This document shows positions 31,379-40,334 of a DNA stretch of 64,000 nucleotides, piece by piece. Position numbers and translations under genes: made by a program. The notes under the pieces were generated by a model. The model had not been told where the DNA came from and did not search any database. It saw only the letters and a program-made list of their open reading frames with translations. How positions within the stretch are numbered: the first letter of the stretch is position 1; every line of letters starts with the position of its first letter. Origin of the DNA: Candidatus Woodwardiibium gallinarum (GTDB lineage: Bacteria > Bacillota > Clostridia > Oscillospirales > CAG-382); the NCBI GenBank assembly GCA_904419545.1, contig CAJFRY010000001.1:1-64000 (forward strand), given 5' to 3'.

Positions 31379-34012
31379 ATGGAACCGCTATCTCTCAATG
31401 TCCTGCGGGAGAAATATCTCTCGTTTTTTGAAAGCAAAGGCCATCTGCGCCTGGAGAGCTTCCCGCTCGTCCCGCAGAACGACAATTCGCTGCTGCTCAT
31501 CAACGCCGGTATGGCGCCGCTCAAGCCCTATTTCAAAGGCGAACGCGTGCCGCCGTGCAAGCGTGTGACCACCTGTCAGAAGTGCGTACGCACGCTGGAT
31601 ATCGACAACGTGGGCAAGACTTCGCGCCACGGTACGTTTTTTGAAATGCTCGGCAACTTTTCCTTCGGCGATTATTTCAAGGAAGAGGCAATCCCGTGGG
31701 CGTGGGAATTCTTGACCGAGGTGCTGGAAATCCCTGCGTCACGTCTGTATCCGAGCGTGTATGTCGAGGATGACGAAGCGCTTGAAATCTGGGTTAAGAC
31801 CGGTGTGCCGAGAGAACGGATCGTTAAGCTCGGCAAGGATGATAATTTCTGGGAGATCGGCGCCGGCCCCTGCGGCCCCTGCTCGGAAATCTATTTCGAC
31901 CGCGGCCCCGAGCACGGCTGCGGCAAGCCGACCTGCGGTCCGGGCTGCGACTGCGACCGTTTTATCGAGATCTGGAACATCGTGTTCACCCAGTTCGACG
32001 GTGACGGGAACGGCCATTATACCCGCCTTGCGCACCCGAATATCGACACGGGGATGGGACTCGAGCGTCTGGCGACGGTTATGCAGGGCGTCGGGAATCT
32101 GTTCGAGGTGGACACCATCCGCAATATTATGCACAAGGCCTGTGAGATCGCCGGTGTGCAGTACGGCGGCTCGTCCGCGCCGTCCGACGTATCGCTGCGC
32201 GTCATTACCGACCACATACGCACCGCCGTGTTCCTGATTTCCGACGGCGTCATTCCCTCCAACGAGGGGCGGGGGTATATCCTCCGCCGCGTGCTGCGCC
32301 GCGCCGCACGGCACGGCCGTCTGCTGGGCATCCGCGGCTGCTTCCTGGATACGCTGTGCGACACCGTCGTGGAGGAGAACCGCGGCGCCTATCCGGCGCT
32401 TGCGGAGCGCATCGAATATATCCGTAAGACCATCCGCACCGAGGAGGAACGCTTCGGGCAGACCATCGATGCGGGGCTTGGGATTCTGGAAAAGATGATG
32501 GAACAGGTCAGCGGCGGCCGTCTGGACGGTGCGAGCATTTTCCGTCTGTACGACACCTTCGGCTTCCCGCTGGACCTGACCAAAGAGATCACTGCCGAAC
32601 ACGGCATTCAAATTGACGAAGAAGAGTTCAAACATTTGATGCAGCAGCAGAAGGAGCGTGCGCGTGCCGCGCGTGCGGGTCTGGGCGACGTGGGCTGGAC
32701 CGACGCGTCGGGTGATCTGATTGACAAAACGGTGAAAACCGAATTCACCGGCTATGATGAGCTGGCAAGCGATTGTGAAATCCGTACGATCCTCGCCGGC
32801 GATGAGTCGGTTTCTCTGCTTTCGGGCGGGCGCGCCGTGCTCGTGCTTGACCGCACGCCCTTTTACGCCGAGGGCGGCGGACAGGTCGGCGACAGCGGCG
32901 AAATCGTCACCGGAACCGGCGTGTTCTGTGTGGAGGATACAAAGAAAACGCCCGAGGGACAGTATCTGCATATCGGCTTCGTCGCTTCGGGATGTATTTC
33001 GCTCGGCGCTGCCCGCGCAGAGGTGAACGGGGCGCGCCGTGAGGCGATTATGCGCAACCATTCCTCGGTGCATCTGCTGCAGGCAGCGCTGCGTAAGGTT
33101 TTGGGTACGCATGTTGAGCAGTCGGGTTCATATGTGGATGAAAATCGCGCGCGCTTTGACTTCACCCATACCGCCGCGCTCACGCCCGACGAGCTGCAGC
33201 GGGTTGAACTGCTCGTCAATGAGCAGATCCTCCGAGGGTCGGCCGTTACGGCGACGGAGATGCCCGTCGACGAGGCGAAGAAGCTGGGCGCGATGGCGCT
33301 CTTCGGCGAAAAATATGGTGACGTCGTCCGTGTGGTGCGGATGGGGGATTTCTCTGCCGAGCTTTGCGGCGGCACGCATGTAAACGATACCGCCAAGGTC
33401 GGTCTGTTCAAGATCCTCAGCGAGAGTTCCGTGGCTTCCGGTGTCCGCCGCATCGAGGCGGTTACGGGCCTGAATACACTCGGACTCCTGCACGCGCAGG
33501 AAAACAGGCTGCTTGCCGTGCGCGCCGCGCTCAAAGCCAACAGTGTGGACGAGCTGGTCAAGAAGGCCGAGTCGCTGCAAAATGAGTTCAAGTCCGTTAA
33601 AAAAGCGCTGGAAAACGCCAATATTACCGCCGCGTTCACTCAAATTGCTTCTGAATTGGAGAAGGCCAGGACGGTCGGCGCGCTGCGGCTGGTGACGACC
33701 CGCTTTGCGGATATCCCGGTCGACGCGCTGCGGGAGGCTTCGGACAAGCTGCGCGCCAAGCATCCGGACGTCGTATGCGTGTTTGCCACCGTTTCCGGCG
33801 GAAAGATCACCTTTGCTGCGGGCTGCGGCAAGGCGGCGCTTGAGGCGGGCGCCAATGCGGGCGCACTGCTCAAGGCAATCTCGCCGATTGTGGGCGGCGG
33901 AGGAGGAGGACGTCCGGACAGTGCCACCAGCGGCGGGCGCGACGTGTCCAGGCTGGACGAGGCGCTCGGGGCTGCGGCAGGCCTGTTGGCGACCCAACTC
34001 GGCGCAGAATAA
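31379..34012 (+). CDS. alaS: Alanyl-tRNA synthetase
   Basis: The 877-residue class II synthetase charges tRNA-Ala and edits mischarged Ser and Gly. The catalytic domain starts LREKYLSFFESKGH and has GMAPLKPYF and RHGTFFEMLGNFSFGDYF. The editing domain carries NHSSVHLLQAAL (zinc His pair) and CGGTHV further on. The C-terminal oligomerisation part ends GGGGGGRPDSATSGG. All modules have normal length. AAGGAAGG precedes the ATG. It heads a run of plus-strand genes reaching 40261. Confidence 0.97.
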   Translation: MEPLSLNVLREKYLSFFESKGHLRLESFPLVPQNDNSLLLINAGMAPLKPYFKGERVPPCKRVTTCQKCVRTLDIDNVGKTSRHGTFFEMLGNFSFGDYFKEEAIPWAWEFLTEVLEIPASRLYPSVYVEDDEALEIWVKTGVPRERIVKLGKDDNFWEIGAGPCGPCSEIYFDRGPEHGCGKPTCGPGCDCDRFIEIWNIVFTQFDGDGNGHYTRLAHPNIDTGMGLERLATVMQGVGNLFEVDTIRNIMHKACEIAGVQYGGSSAPSDVSLRVITDHIRTAVFLISDGVIPSNEGRGYILRRVLRRAARHGRLLGIRGCFLDTLCDTVVEENRGAYPALAERIEYIRKTIRTEEERFGQTIDAGLGILEKMMEQVSGGRLDGASIFRLYDTFGFPLDLTKEITAEHGIQIDEEEFKHLMQQQKERARAARAGLGDVGWTDASGDLIDKTVKTEFTGYDELASDCEIRTILAGDESVSLLSGGRAVLVLDRTPFYAEGGGQVGDSGEIVTGTGVFCVEDTKKTPEGQYLHIGFVASGCISLGAARAEVNGARREAIMRNHSSVHLLQAALRKVLGTHVEQSGSYVDENRARFDFTHTAALTPDELQRVELLVNEQILRGSAVTATEMPVDEAKKLGAMALFGEKYGDVVRVVRMGDFSAELCGGTHVNDTAKVGLFKILSESSVASGVRRIEAVTGLNTLGLLHAQENRLLAVRAALKANSVDELVKKAESLQNEFKSVKKALENANITAAFTQIASELEKARTVGALRLVTTRFADIPVDALREASDKLRAKHPDVVCVFATVSGGKITFAAGCGKAALEAGANAGALLKAISPIVGGGGGGRPDSATSGGRDVSRLDEALGAAAGLLATQLGAE

Positions 34013-34033
34013 AAGAAGGGGAAGGAATCAACG

Positions 34034-34372
34034 ATGGATTGTATTTTTTGTGAGATCATCCGGGGGAGCATCCCCTCGCAGAAGGTTTTCGAGAATGAAG
34101 CCGTTTACGCGTTCCGTGACATCAAGCCCTGCGCGCCGGTGCATATCCTCATCGTCCCGAAGGCGCATATCGCTTCCGCAGACGAGATAAACGCGGACAA
34201 CGCCGATGCCGTGCGCGACGTTTTCCTTGCCATTCCCGAGATTGCAAAGGCTGCGGGTCTGACCAACGGCTATCGCATTGTCACCAATATCGGTGAGGAC
34301 GGCGGCCAGACGGTCAAGCATCTGCATTTCCATCTGCTCGGTGGGCAGAAATTTGCAGAAAAGCTCGTTTGA
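34034..34372 (+). CDS. HIT-family nucleotide-binding protein
   Basis: The 112-residue protein begins DCIFCEIIRGSIPS, with the zinc Cys pair, and ends with the HIT motif HLHFHLLGG (His x His x His), whose middle His is the nucleophile. HIT proteins hydrolyse nucleoside phosphoramidates or dinucleotides such as adenylyl-lysine. Spacing of 21 bases after alaS suggests co-transcription. A role in clearing aminoacyl-AMP by-products would fit that neighbour, but this is inference. Confidence 0.94.
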   Translation: MDCIFCEIIRGSIPSQKVFENEAVYAFRDIKPCAPVHILIVPKAHIASADEINADNADAVRDVFLAIPEIAKAAGLTNGYRIVTNIGEDGGQTVKHLHFHLLGGQKFAEKLV

Positions 34373-34398
34373 AACGGGCAGGGAAGGAGAATGTAGAG

Positions 34399-34977
34399 AT
34401 GACCGGCATGCATATCGACGTCGAAACCTACCATTCCTACCCGCTCGAGGTGGCGGGACTCAAACGCGACCTGCCCATTTGCCGCGTGAGCGACAGTCTG
34501 TACATCGCCGCGTTCGTTATCTTCGGAGACGTGGAGCTGACCAAGGCCTGCGCTTCGGAGCTGATTAAAAAGCTGCCGCCCTACGATGTGCTCATTACGG
34601 CCGAGGCGAAGGGCATCCCGCTCGTGTACGAGATGGCGCGCCAGCTTGGAGACGAACGCTATCTGATCGCGCGCAAGGCGGTTAAGCTGTATATGAAGGA
34701 GCCGCACAGCGTCGAGGTCCACTCGATCACCACCGCGAAGAAGCAGACCCTTTTCATCGACAAGGCGGACGCCGATTATATGCGCGGTAAGCGTGTCGTC
34801 ATCGTTGATGACGTCATCAGCACCGGCGAGAGCCTGTTCGCTGTCGAGAAGCTGGTCAAGGAATCGGGCGGCACGGTCGCCGCGCGGATGGCCATTCTTG
34901 CTGAGGGCGACGCCAAATACCGTGACGATATCCTCTATTTAGAAGAATTGCCGCTTTTCCATCCGAAGGCGGAATAA
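34399..34977 (+). CDS. Phosphoribosyltransferase-domain protein (adenine PRTase-like)
   Basis: The 192-residue type I phosphoribosyltransferase has the PRPP-binding loop RVVIVDDVISTGES (about residues 133-146), TAEAKGIPLVYEMAR upstream and a flexible loop around YMKEPHSVEV. The layout resembles adenine phosphoribosyltransferase and its PyrE-like relatives, but the base recognised is not clear. ATG 34399 follows AAGGAG; an ATG at 34369 in the end of the HIT gene is less likely. Confidence 0.85.
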   Translation: MTGMHIDVETYHSYPLEVAGLKRDLPICRVSDSLYIAAFVIFGDVELTKACASELIKKLPPYDVLITAEAKGIPLVYEMARQLGDERYLIARKAVKLYMKEPHSVEVHSITTAKKQTLFIDKADADYMRGKRVVIVDDVISTGESLFAVEKLVKESGGTVAARMAILAEGDAKYRDDILYLEELPLFHPKAE

Positions 34978-34999
34978 TCCGGAACAAGGGGTGTGACCA

Positions 35000-37210
35000 A
35001 TGCTCAAAAACCGCGTCTTAGCATCGTTCGGCGCGCTATTCGCGTGCGGCGCTGCCGTTGCGGTCTATTTTGAGAAGTACATCCCCTTGTTTCTGCTGCT
35101 TGTTGCGGGCGTGCTGTGCGGTTATTTCTGCATCGCACGCCTTTTGCGCCGTAAGCCGCGCATCCGCCGCACGCTGGCGTATGCGGCCGCGCCGCTTTTG
35201 GCTATCGCCTTCACGCTCGTTTACCGCGCGCTGTTCATTACGCCTTATTATGCGCTTGACGGCGAGGATATTACCGGCTCAGGCACGGTCGTCGAGGTGC
35301 GCGAATATGCCAACGGCGGTTATCTCGAGGTTGAAATCGAGGACGCCGATGCGCCGCTTGCGAAGGGCCTGACGGTTCGCATGTATTTGGCTGACGGTGC
35401 AAATCTGCCCGCCAGAGGGTTCACTGTCCGTTTTGAGACGACGCTGCGCGTGCCGTCCAACGGTGCGCAAATGGCCTCCGACAATGTGCTGCTTATCGGT
35501 ACACAGGCCAGGCTGACGTCGGTTTGGTATCCCTCCGGCGCACTGTGGAAGCTGCGTTATGCTGTTTCCCGGGACATTGATGAAATGTTCGGAGAATTTG
35601 GACAAGGGGTTTCTGCGGTGATTAAGGCCACTGTCGTCGGCAATACGACGGACCTGACCGACGATGTGTACGCCTCCTTCCGCGATACCGGCACAGCGCA
35701 TCTTATCGCTATCAGCGGGCAGCATTTTTCGATCCTGATTATGTCGATTTATGGGGTTTTATGTGCCCTCGGTATGGCGCGCAAGCCCCGCTCGCTCATC
35801 TGCTCGGTGCTGGCCATTCTATATGCAGCGTTCGTCGGCTTTACACCCTCGGTGGTGCGCGCGGCAATCATGCTTTTGATTGTATTTTTGGTTTTTATGG
35901 CGATGCGTGAGCCGGACGGGATCACTTCGCTTGTTTTCGCACTGATGGTGCTGCTGGTACTGAATCCGTATTCCATCGCTTCGGTCAGCCTGCAGCTTTC
36001 CTTCCTCTCCTGTTTGGGGATCCTTCTTATCGGACCGCTGATGAACGAGTTTTTCAGCCTGCGTTTCGGCTTCGGATACCGTCTGCTGGAATTCCTCGTC
36101 ACACCGATCGTGTATTCGGTTGTTGCGGCGCTGTTTACCTTTCCCGTCACCGCTTCGGTATTCGATACGATCTCGATCATATCGCCGCTGGCCAATTTGC
36201 TGTCCGGCTCGTTGTTCACCCTGCTGTTGGTTTTGTCGCTGATCTCTGTCGCATTGTATCCGCTGATCGGTACGGCTGCGGTGATCGTCTATTATCCCTG
36301 CGGTTGTCTGGCAAGGGCCATTCTCGCGCTGATTGACTGGCTGGCTTCGCTTCCGTTTGCGTCGATGCCCTCGTCCGCGCCGCACCTGTGGCCGGCGATG
36401 CTCGCCGCCGTGCTGTCCATCGCCATTCTGATTGCGTTCCGCAAGAGATTCAAGTATATTGTTTCACTTGTGTTGGCGGCAGCTTTTTTCGTTACGCTCG
36501 GCGTCGGGAACGCTGTGCTGGCACGCTACCTGAAAGAGCATACGATTATCGGGCTGGTCGAAGGCAAGGAGGCTTCGCAGCTCTATATCGCGGCGGAAAC
36601 GCTGCGCATTCTCGTTGATTTCGGCGGCGAAGGCGATTTTATGACCCTGCCGGCTGCGCATTATGAAACGGGTGTGGACGTCCTTGTGCTCCTCGCGCCT
36701 GACGAGTCGGCTTACGGACGCGTCCGCTCGCTGTTGGCTACGACAGAGGTCAGGCAGATTGTGTTTCCGACATTCAGAGACGCACGCAGCGATATTGACG
36801 GAATAGCCGACAAAATTTCACTCTTGGCAGAGGAGCATAACTGTGCTATACTGTATCGTGAGGAGGCGTACCGGTTCCGGTCGGGGATTACCGAAGTGGT
36901 GCTGGATACGGAAATGACTAAAGAAAAGGGCGCGTTTGCCGTCGATGTAACCACGGCGGGCAACCGGTTTTTATTCCTGTACGGCGACTGCGGCGCCGCA
37001 TATGCGGAAAATGGCCGCTGGACGCAGGTGCTTGCCGTCAGCGGGGATACGTATTTTATGCCCAATATGGCGCGCATCGTGCTGTACGGTTCCGGCGTCA
37101 ACCGGGTCCGCCTGCCGATGACGGCATATCGGGTGGAGAACTATACCGCTGCCGGCGGATTTACCGTCGTATTTGGAGTCGACGGCGTTCGGGAGGTGAC
37201 ATTGAATTGA
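35000..37210 (+). CDS. comEC: ComEC/Rec2-family DNA uptake channel protein
   Basis: The 736-residue protein has N-terminal helices and an OB-like outside domain (about residues 85-175). A competence domain with about nine membrane helices follows, including the signature FRDTGTAHLIAISGQHFSIL near residue 228 and GFTPSVVRAAIM near 277. The C-terminal part resembles a metallo-beta-lactamase fold (VEGKEASQLYIAAETLRILV onwards), but the HxHxDH metal motif is absent, so nuclease activity is unlikely from this domain. It probably carries single-stranded DNA across the membrane. Confidence 0.9.
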   Translation: MLKNRVLASFGALFACGAAVAVYFEKYIPLFLLLVAGVLCGYFCIARLLRRKPRIRRTLAYAAAPLLAIAFTLVYRALFITPYYALDGEDITGSGTVVEVREYANGGYLEVEIEDADAPLAKGLTVRMYLADGANLPARGFTVRFETTLRVPSNGAQMASDNVLLIGTQARLTSVWYPSGALWKLRYAVSRDIDEMFGEFGQGVSAVIKATVVGNTTDLTDDVYASFRDTGTAHLIAISGQHFSILIMSIYGVLCALGMARKPRSLICSVLAILYAAFVGFTPSVVRAAIMLLIVFLVFMAMREPDGITSLVFALMVLLVLNPYSIASVSLQLSFLSCLGILLIGPLMNEFFSLRFGFGYRLLEFLVTPIVYSVVAALFTFPVTASVFDTISIISPLANLLSGSLFTLLLVLSLISVALYPLIGTAAVIVYYPCGCLARAILALIDWLASLPFASMPSSAPHLWPAMLAAVLSIAILIAFRKRFKYIVSLVLAAAFFVTLGVGNAVLARYLKEHTIIGLVEGKEASQLYIAAETLRILVDFGGEGDFMTLPAAHYETGVDVLVLLAPDESAYGRVRSLLATTEVRQIVFPTFRDARSDIDGIADKISLLAEEHNCAILYREEAYRFRSGITEVVLDTEMTKEKGAFAVDVTTAGNRFLFLYGDCGAAYAENGRWTQVLAVSGDTYFMPNMARIVLYGSGVNRVRLPMTAYRVENYTAAGGFTVVFGVDGVREVTLN

Positions 37211-38256
37211 GCGCGGATGCGCTGAAAAAGAAAATCAAATCCGGCAAGCTCGGCGGCGCCTATCTGTTTTACGGCGACGAGGAATATCTGAAGGACCACT
37301 ACCTCGGGCAGCTCCGCCGCGCGGTGGAGACGTCTCCTTTGCCGGAATTCAATCATATTGTTTTTGAGGAAAAGGATATGCGCTTCTCCGATCTGGGCGA
37401 TGCGCTCGAAACGCTGCCGACTATGGCGAATTTCAAGCTCATTGAAATCCGTGAACCGAATTTTGAAAAAATGAAAGCCGACACTGCCGAGCGCTATGCC
37501 GCATTGCTGGATGATCTGCCTGACTATGCGGCAATCGTCTTTTTGCTGCGCGGCGAAACCGACGGCAGGCTGTTCGCGCCTGGCGGGAAAACGCCTGCAG
37601 CCGTTGTTGCTGCTGCCGTGCGTCGGAACGGGCTGGTTGTCGAATTCAAAAAAGAAACCGAGAGCAAGCTCTACGCGTGGATCGACCGCCACTTCACGCA
37701 CCGCGGCGTCACGATAGGAAAGGATGCCGTTGAGCTGCTTGTGGCGATGTGCGGCAATGATATGTATATCCTTGCCGGCGAGATAGAAAAGCTCGCAAGC
37801 TATGCTTCCGACCGTCCGCTGACTGCGGAGGACGTGCGTACAGTCTGCTGCGCCAACAGCAGCTACCGTATTTTCGATATGAGCGCATCCGTTACTGCGG
37901 GCGATTACCGTAAGGCGCGGACGATCCTTGCCGATTTGATGTTTTCCAGGACGCCGCCTGAGCTCATCATCGCTACGCTCGGCAAATCATTTTGCGATAT
38001 GCTGCTTGTGCGCGACGCGCAGAGCGCCGGAAAAAGTCCTGCGGCGATGGCAGGCGCGCTGAAATTGCAGGACTGGCAGCTTCGCAGGGTTCTTCCTGCC
38101 GCTTCCCGCGCGGAGGCGTCCTTTCTTGCGTATGCCGTGCGGGCCTGTGCCGAAACCGACCTGCGCCTCAAGAGTGTCGCCTGTGAGCCGTATGCGGCTA
38201 TCGAGACCCTTCTCGTGCGCCTGCGGGTGTATGGGCGTGCGCGGAAAACGGTGTAA
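37207..38256 (+). CDS. holA: DNA polymerase III delta subunit
   Basis: The 349-residue clamp-loader subunit has GGAYLFYGDEEYLKDHYLGQLRR at the start, the RAAAVSF-like middle region (residues ~130-215: ELLVAMCGNDMYILAGEIEKL) and the C-terminal collar domain. It opens the beta clamp during loading. The start is TTG 37207, 7 bases after GGAGGTGA and overlapping the comEC stop by 4 bases; no ATG fits. The comEC-holA order is common in Firmicutes. Confidence 0.93.
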   Translation: MSADALKKKIKSGKLGGAYLFYGDEEYLKDHYLGQLRRAVETSPLPEFNHIVFEEKDMRFSDLGDALETLPTMANFKLIEIREPNFEKMKADTAERYAALLDDLPDYAAIVFLLRGETDGRLFAPGGKTPAAVVAAAVRRNGLVVEFKKETESKLYAWIDRHFTHRGVTIGKDAVELLVAMCGNDMYILAGEIEKLASYASDRPLTAEDVRTVCCANSSYRIFDMSASVTAGDYRKARTILADLMFSRTPPELIIATLGKSFCDMLLVRDAQSAGKSPAAMAGALKLQDWQLRRVLPAASRAEASFLAYAVRACAETDLRLKSVACEPYAAIETLLVRLRVYGRARKTV

Positions 38257-38262
38257 ACGGGT

Positions 38263-38877
38263 ATGGAAAAGCACGAGCGCCTTGTTTTGAAATATCCCGT
38301 CCTCGTCGAAGGAAAATATGACCGCATCAAGCTTTCCAATGTGGTCGCCTCGCCTATCCTTACGGCGGATGGGTTCGCGGTTTTCAACAGTCCGCAGAAA
38401 AAAAAGCTGCTGCGCCGTCTGACGCAGGCGGGAAAGCTCATCCTGCTGACCGACAGCGATTCGGGCGGGCGGCTCATTCGCAATAAGCTGAAGGGTTATC
38501 TGCCGCCGGGCAGTACGATCGACCTGTATATTCCCAAGCTGCCCGGCCGTGAGCGCCGTAAGTCCAAGGACTCCAAAGAGGGTCTGCTCGGCGTGGAAGG
38601 GATGGATGACCGCCTCCTCTACGAGCTGTTGGCCGGCTACGCTGCGTCGGTCGGCGAATCTGCCGTGCGCGGGGAGATCGATACCGTGCGGCTGTACGAG
38701 GACGGGTTCCTCGGCGGTGCGGACAGCGCGCGGCGCCGCCGGCTGCTGGCGGACGAGCTGGGGCTGCCCGACGATTTAAGTGCGAAGGCGCTGCTGCAGG
38801 CTGTCAATCTCGTCGCCGGCGCGGCAGGGTACGAGAAGGCGAAGTTGAAGGTAAAGGAGCGGCTTGGACATTTATAG
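38263..38877 (+). CDS. Toprim-domain protein, DUF4093 / RNase M5-like
   Basis: The 204-residue protein has a toprim domain: the acidic VLVEGKYDRIKL (Glu near 16), then LLTDSDSGGRLIR with the DxD metal motif near residue 62. A C-terminal domain (residues ~120-200) of the DUF4093 type follows. RNase M5 uses the same fold to mature 5S rRNA; this paralog is of uncertain target. It starts 6 bases after holA. Confidence 0.87.
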   Translation: MEKHERLVLKYPVLVEGKYDRIKLSNVVASPILTADGFAVFNSPQKKKLLRRLTQAGKLILLTDSDSGGRLIRNKLKGYLPPGSTIDLYIPKLPGRERRKSKDSKEGLLGVEGMDDRLLYELLAGYAASVGESAVRGEIDTVRLYEDGFLGGADSARRRRLLADELGLPDDLSAKALLQAVNLVAGAAGYEKAKLKVKERLGHL

Positions 38878-40261
38878 TATGGAAAATATGAACACCGTTC
38901 CCGATAAGGTTTCATATCGGAAAATACCGGCGTCCGATGATTCGGAAAAACGGGTACCCTCTCGGACGGCGTCCTTTTATACCCTCGGCTGCCGTGTCAA
39001 CGCGTATGAAACGCAGGCGATGGGGGAACAGATGCGGGCGGCGGGCTTCGTGCTCGTTCCGTTCGGCGAACCCTGCGATGTCTGCGTGGTCAATACCTGC
39101 GCCGTGACTGCCGAGAGTGAGCGTAAGAGCGCGCAGCTTCTGCGCCGCGCAGGCGGGTTCGCAGCACATGTGATTGCTGTCGGATGCCAGGCGCAGTTTC
39201 ATCCCGAAAGGGCTGCTGCTTGTTCCGGCGTGCATTTTGTGGGCGGCTGCGCGGGCAAATCGGCAGTTGCGTCAGTTGCAATCGCACTTTGCAGAGGGAG
39301 TGCGCTTCCGCTCCGGCAGAGGTTCTGCGGCAAAGAATATGAGCCGATGGCGATTTTCACGCGTACAGATGCCTTCGCAGGCAAATGCCGCGCATATTTG
39401 AAAATCCAGGACGGATGTTCCGGCCGCTGCTCCTATTGTATCATTCCGTCGCTGCGCGGCCCCTCGCGATCGCGCGAAGCAGAGGAGATTTTGCAGGAGG
39501 CGGCCCGCGCGGTCCGTGCCGGCGTGAAGGAATTGGTGCTTACAGGTATTGAGACCGGTGCATACAACCGTCTGCCGTTGCATGTGCTGGCCGCGCGCGT
39601 TGCGGCCGTGCCGGGCGTAGAACGTTTGCGGCTCGGCTCTCTGGACCCGGCCTGCGTCACGCCCGTGCTCGTGACGGCGTTGGCTGCTCTGCCGAATTTT
39701 ATGCCGCATTTCCATCTTTCGCTGCAATCGGCCAGCGATCGCGTGCTGCGTCTGATGCGTCGTCCTTATGATGCGGCGGGCGCGCAGCGCGCCGTCGACC
39801 TGCTGCGCAGCGCGTTCCCCGGCGTAATGCTCAGCGCGGACGTAATCTCCGGCTTTCCCGGAGAGACAGAGGAGGAATTCGAGCAGACCTGCGCGTTTGT
39901 CGACCGCAACGCCTTTTCTCACGTTCATGCGTTTCCTTTTTCACCGCGAGAGGGCACGCCCGCTGCGTCGATGGAGGGACAGCTGCCGCCGGGCGAGGCG
40001 AAAGAACGAAACGAGCGCCTGATTGCGTTGGCGGATCGGGTGCGGGATCGTGTTTGCCGTTCGCGGATCGGCCGGCTTGAGTCCGTGCTGGTTGAACGGG
40101 TGGACGGCGAATGCGGCGGAGGCCATACCGAAGGCTTTTTGAACTGTATCGTGTATGGAAGCGGTCTGCGTGCCGGTGAGCTGGTCAAGGTGCGCGTGAC
40201 CGATGCGGAAAACGGGAATTTGCTTGCTGTGCCGGTTGCAGATGAAGGAGAAGGGTCATGA
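38864..40261 (+). CDS. mtaB: tRNA t6A37 methylthiotransferase
   Basis: The radical-SAM enzyme adds a methylthio group to t6A at position 37 of ANN-decoding tRNAs. The N-terminal UPF0004 domain starts FYTLGCRVNAYETQAM with further Cys in VVNTCAVT and VGCQAQ, giving the auxiliary cluster. The SAM cluster motif DGCSGRCSYCIIPS is near residue 185, and GEEITGFPGE-type text (VISGFPGETEEEF) follows. The TTG at 38864 has AAAGGAG 4 bases upstream and overlaps the toprim gene; ATG 38879 is the alternative. Confidence 0.92.
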   Translation: MDIYSMENMNTVPDKVSYRKIPASDDSEKRVPSRTASFYTLGCRVNAYETQAMGEQMRAAGFVLVPFGEPCDVCVVNTCAVTAESERKSAQLLRRAGGFAAHVIAVGCQAQFHPERAAACSGVHFVGGCAGKSAVASVAIALCRGSALPLRQRFCGKEYEPMAIFTRTDAFAGKCRAYLKIQDGCSGRCSYCIIPSLRGPSRSREAEEILQEAARAVRAGVKELVLTGIETGAYNRLPLHVLAARVAAVPGVERLRLGSLDPACVTPVLVTALAALPNFMPHFHLSLQSASDRVLRLMRRPYDAAGAQRAVDLLRSAFPGVMLSADVISGFPGETEEEFEQTCAFVDRNAFSHVHAFPFSPREGTPAASMEGQLPPGEAKERNERLIALADRVRDRVCRSRIGRLESVLVERVDGECGGGHTEGFLNCIVYGSGLRAGELVKVRVTDAENGNLLAVPVADEGEGS

Positions 40262-40334
40262 AGTTTGACGGAAGGGACCTTCGTCCTTCATCAAACGGTT
40301 TTCCGCTTCCATTCCGAAAGGAGGATTCATAAAA

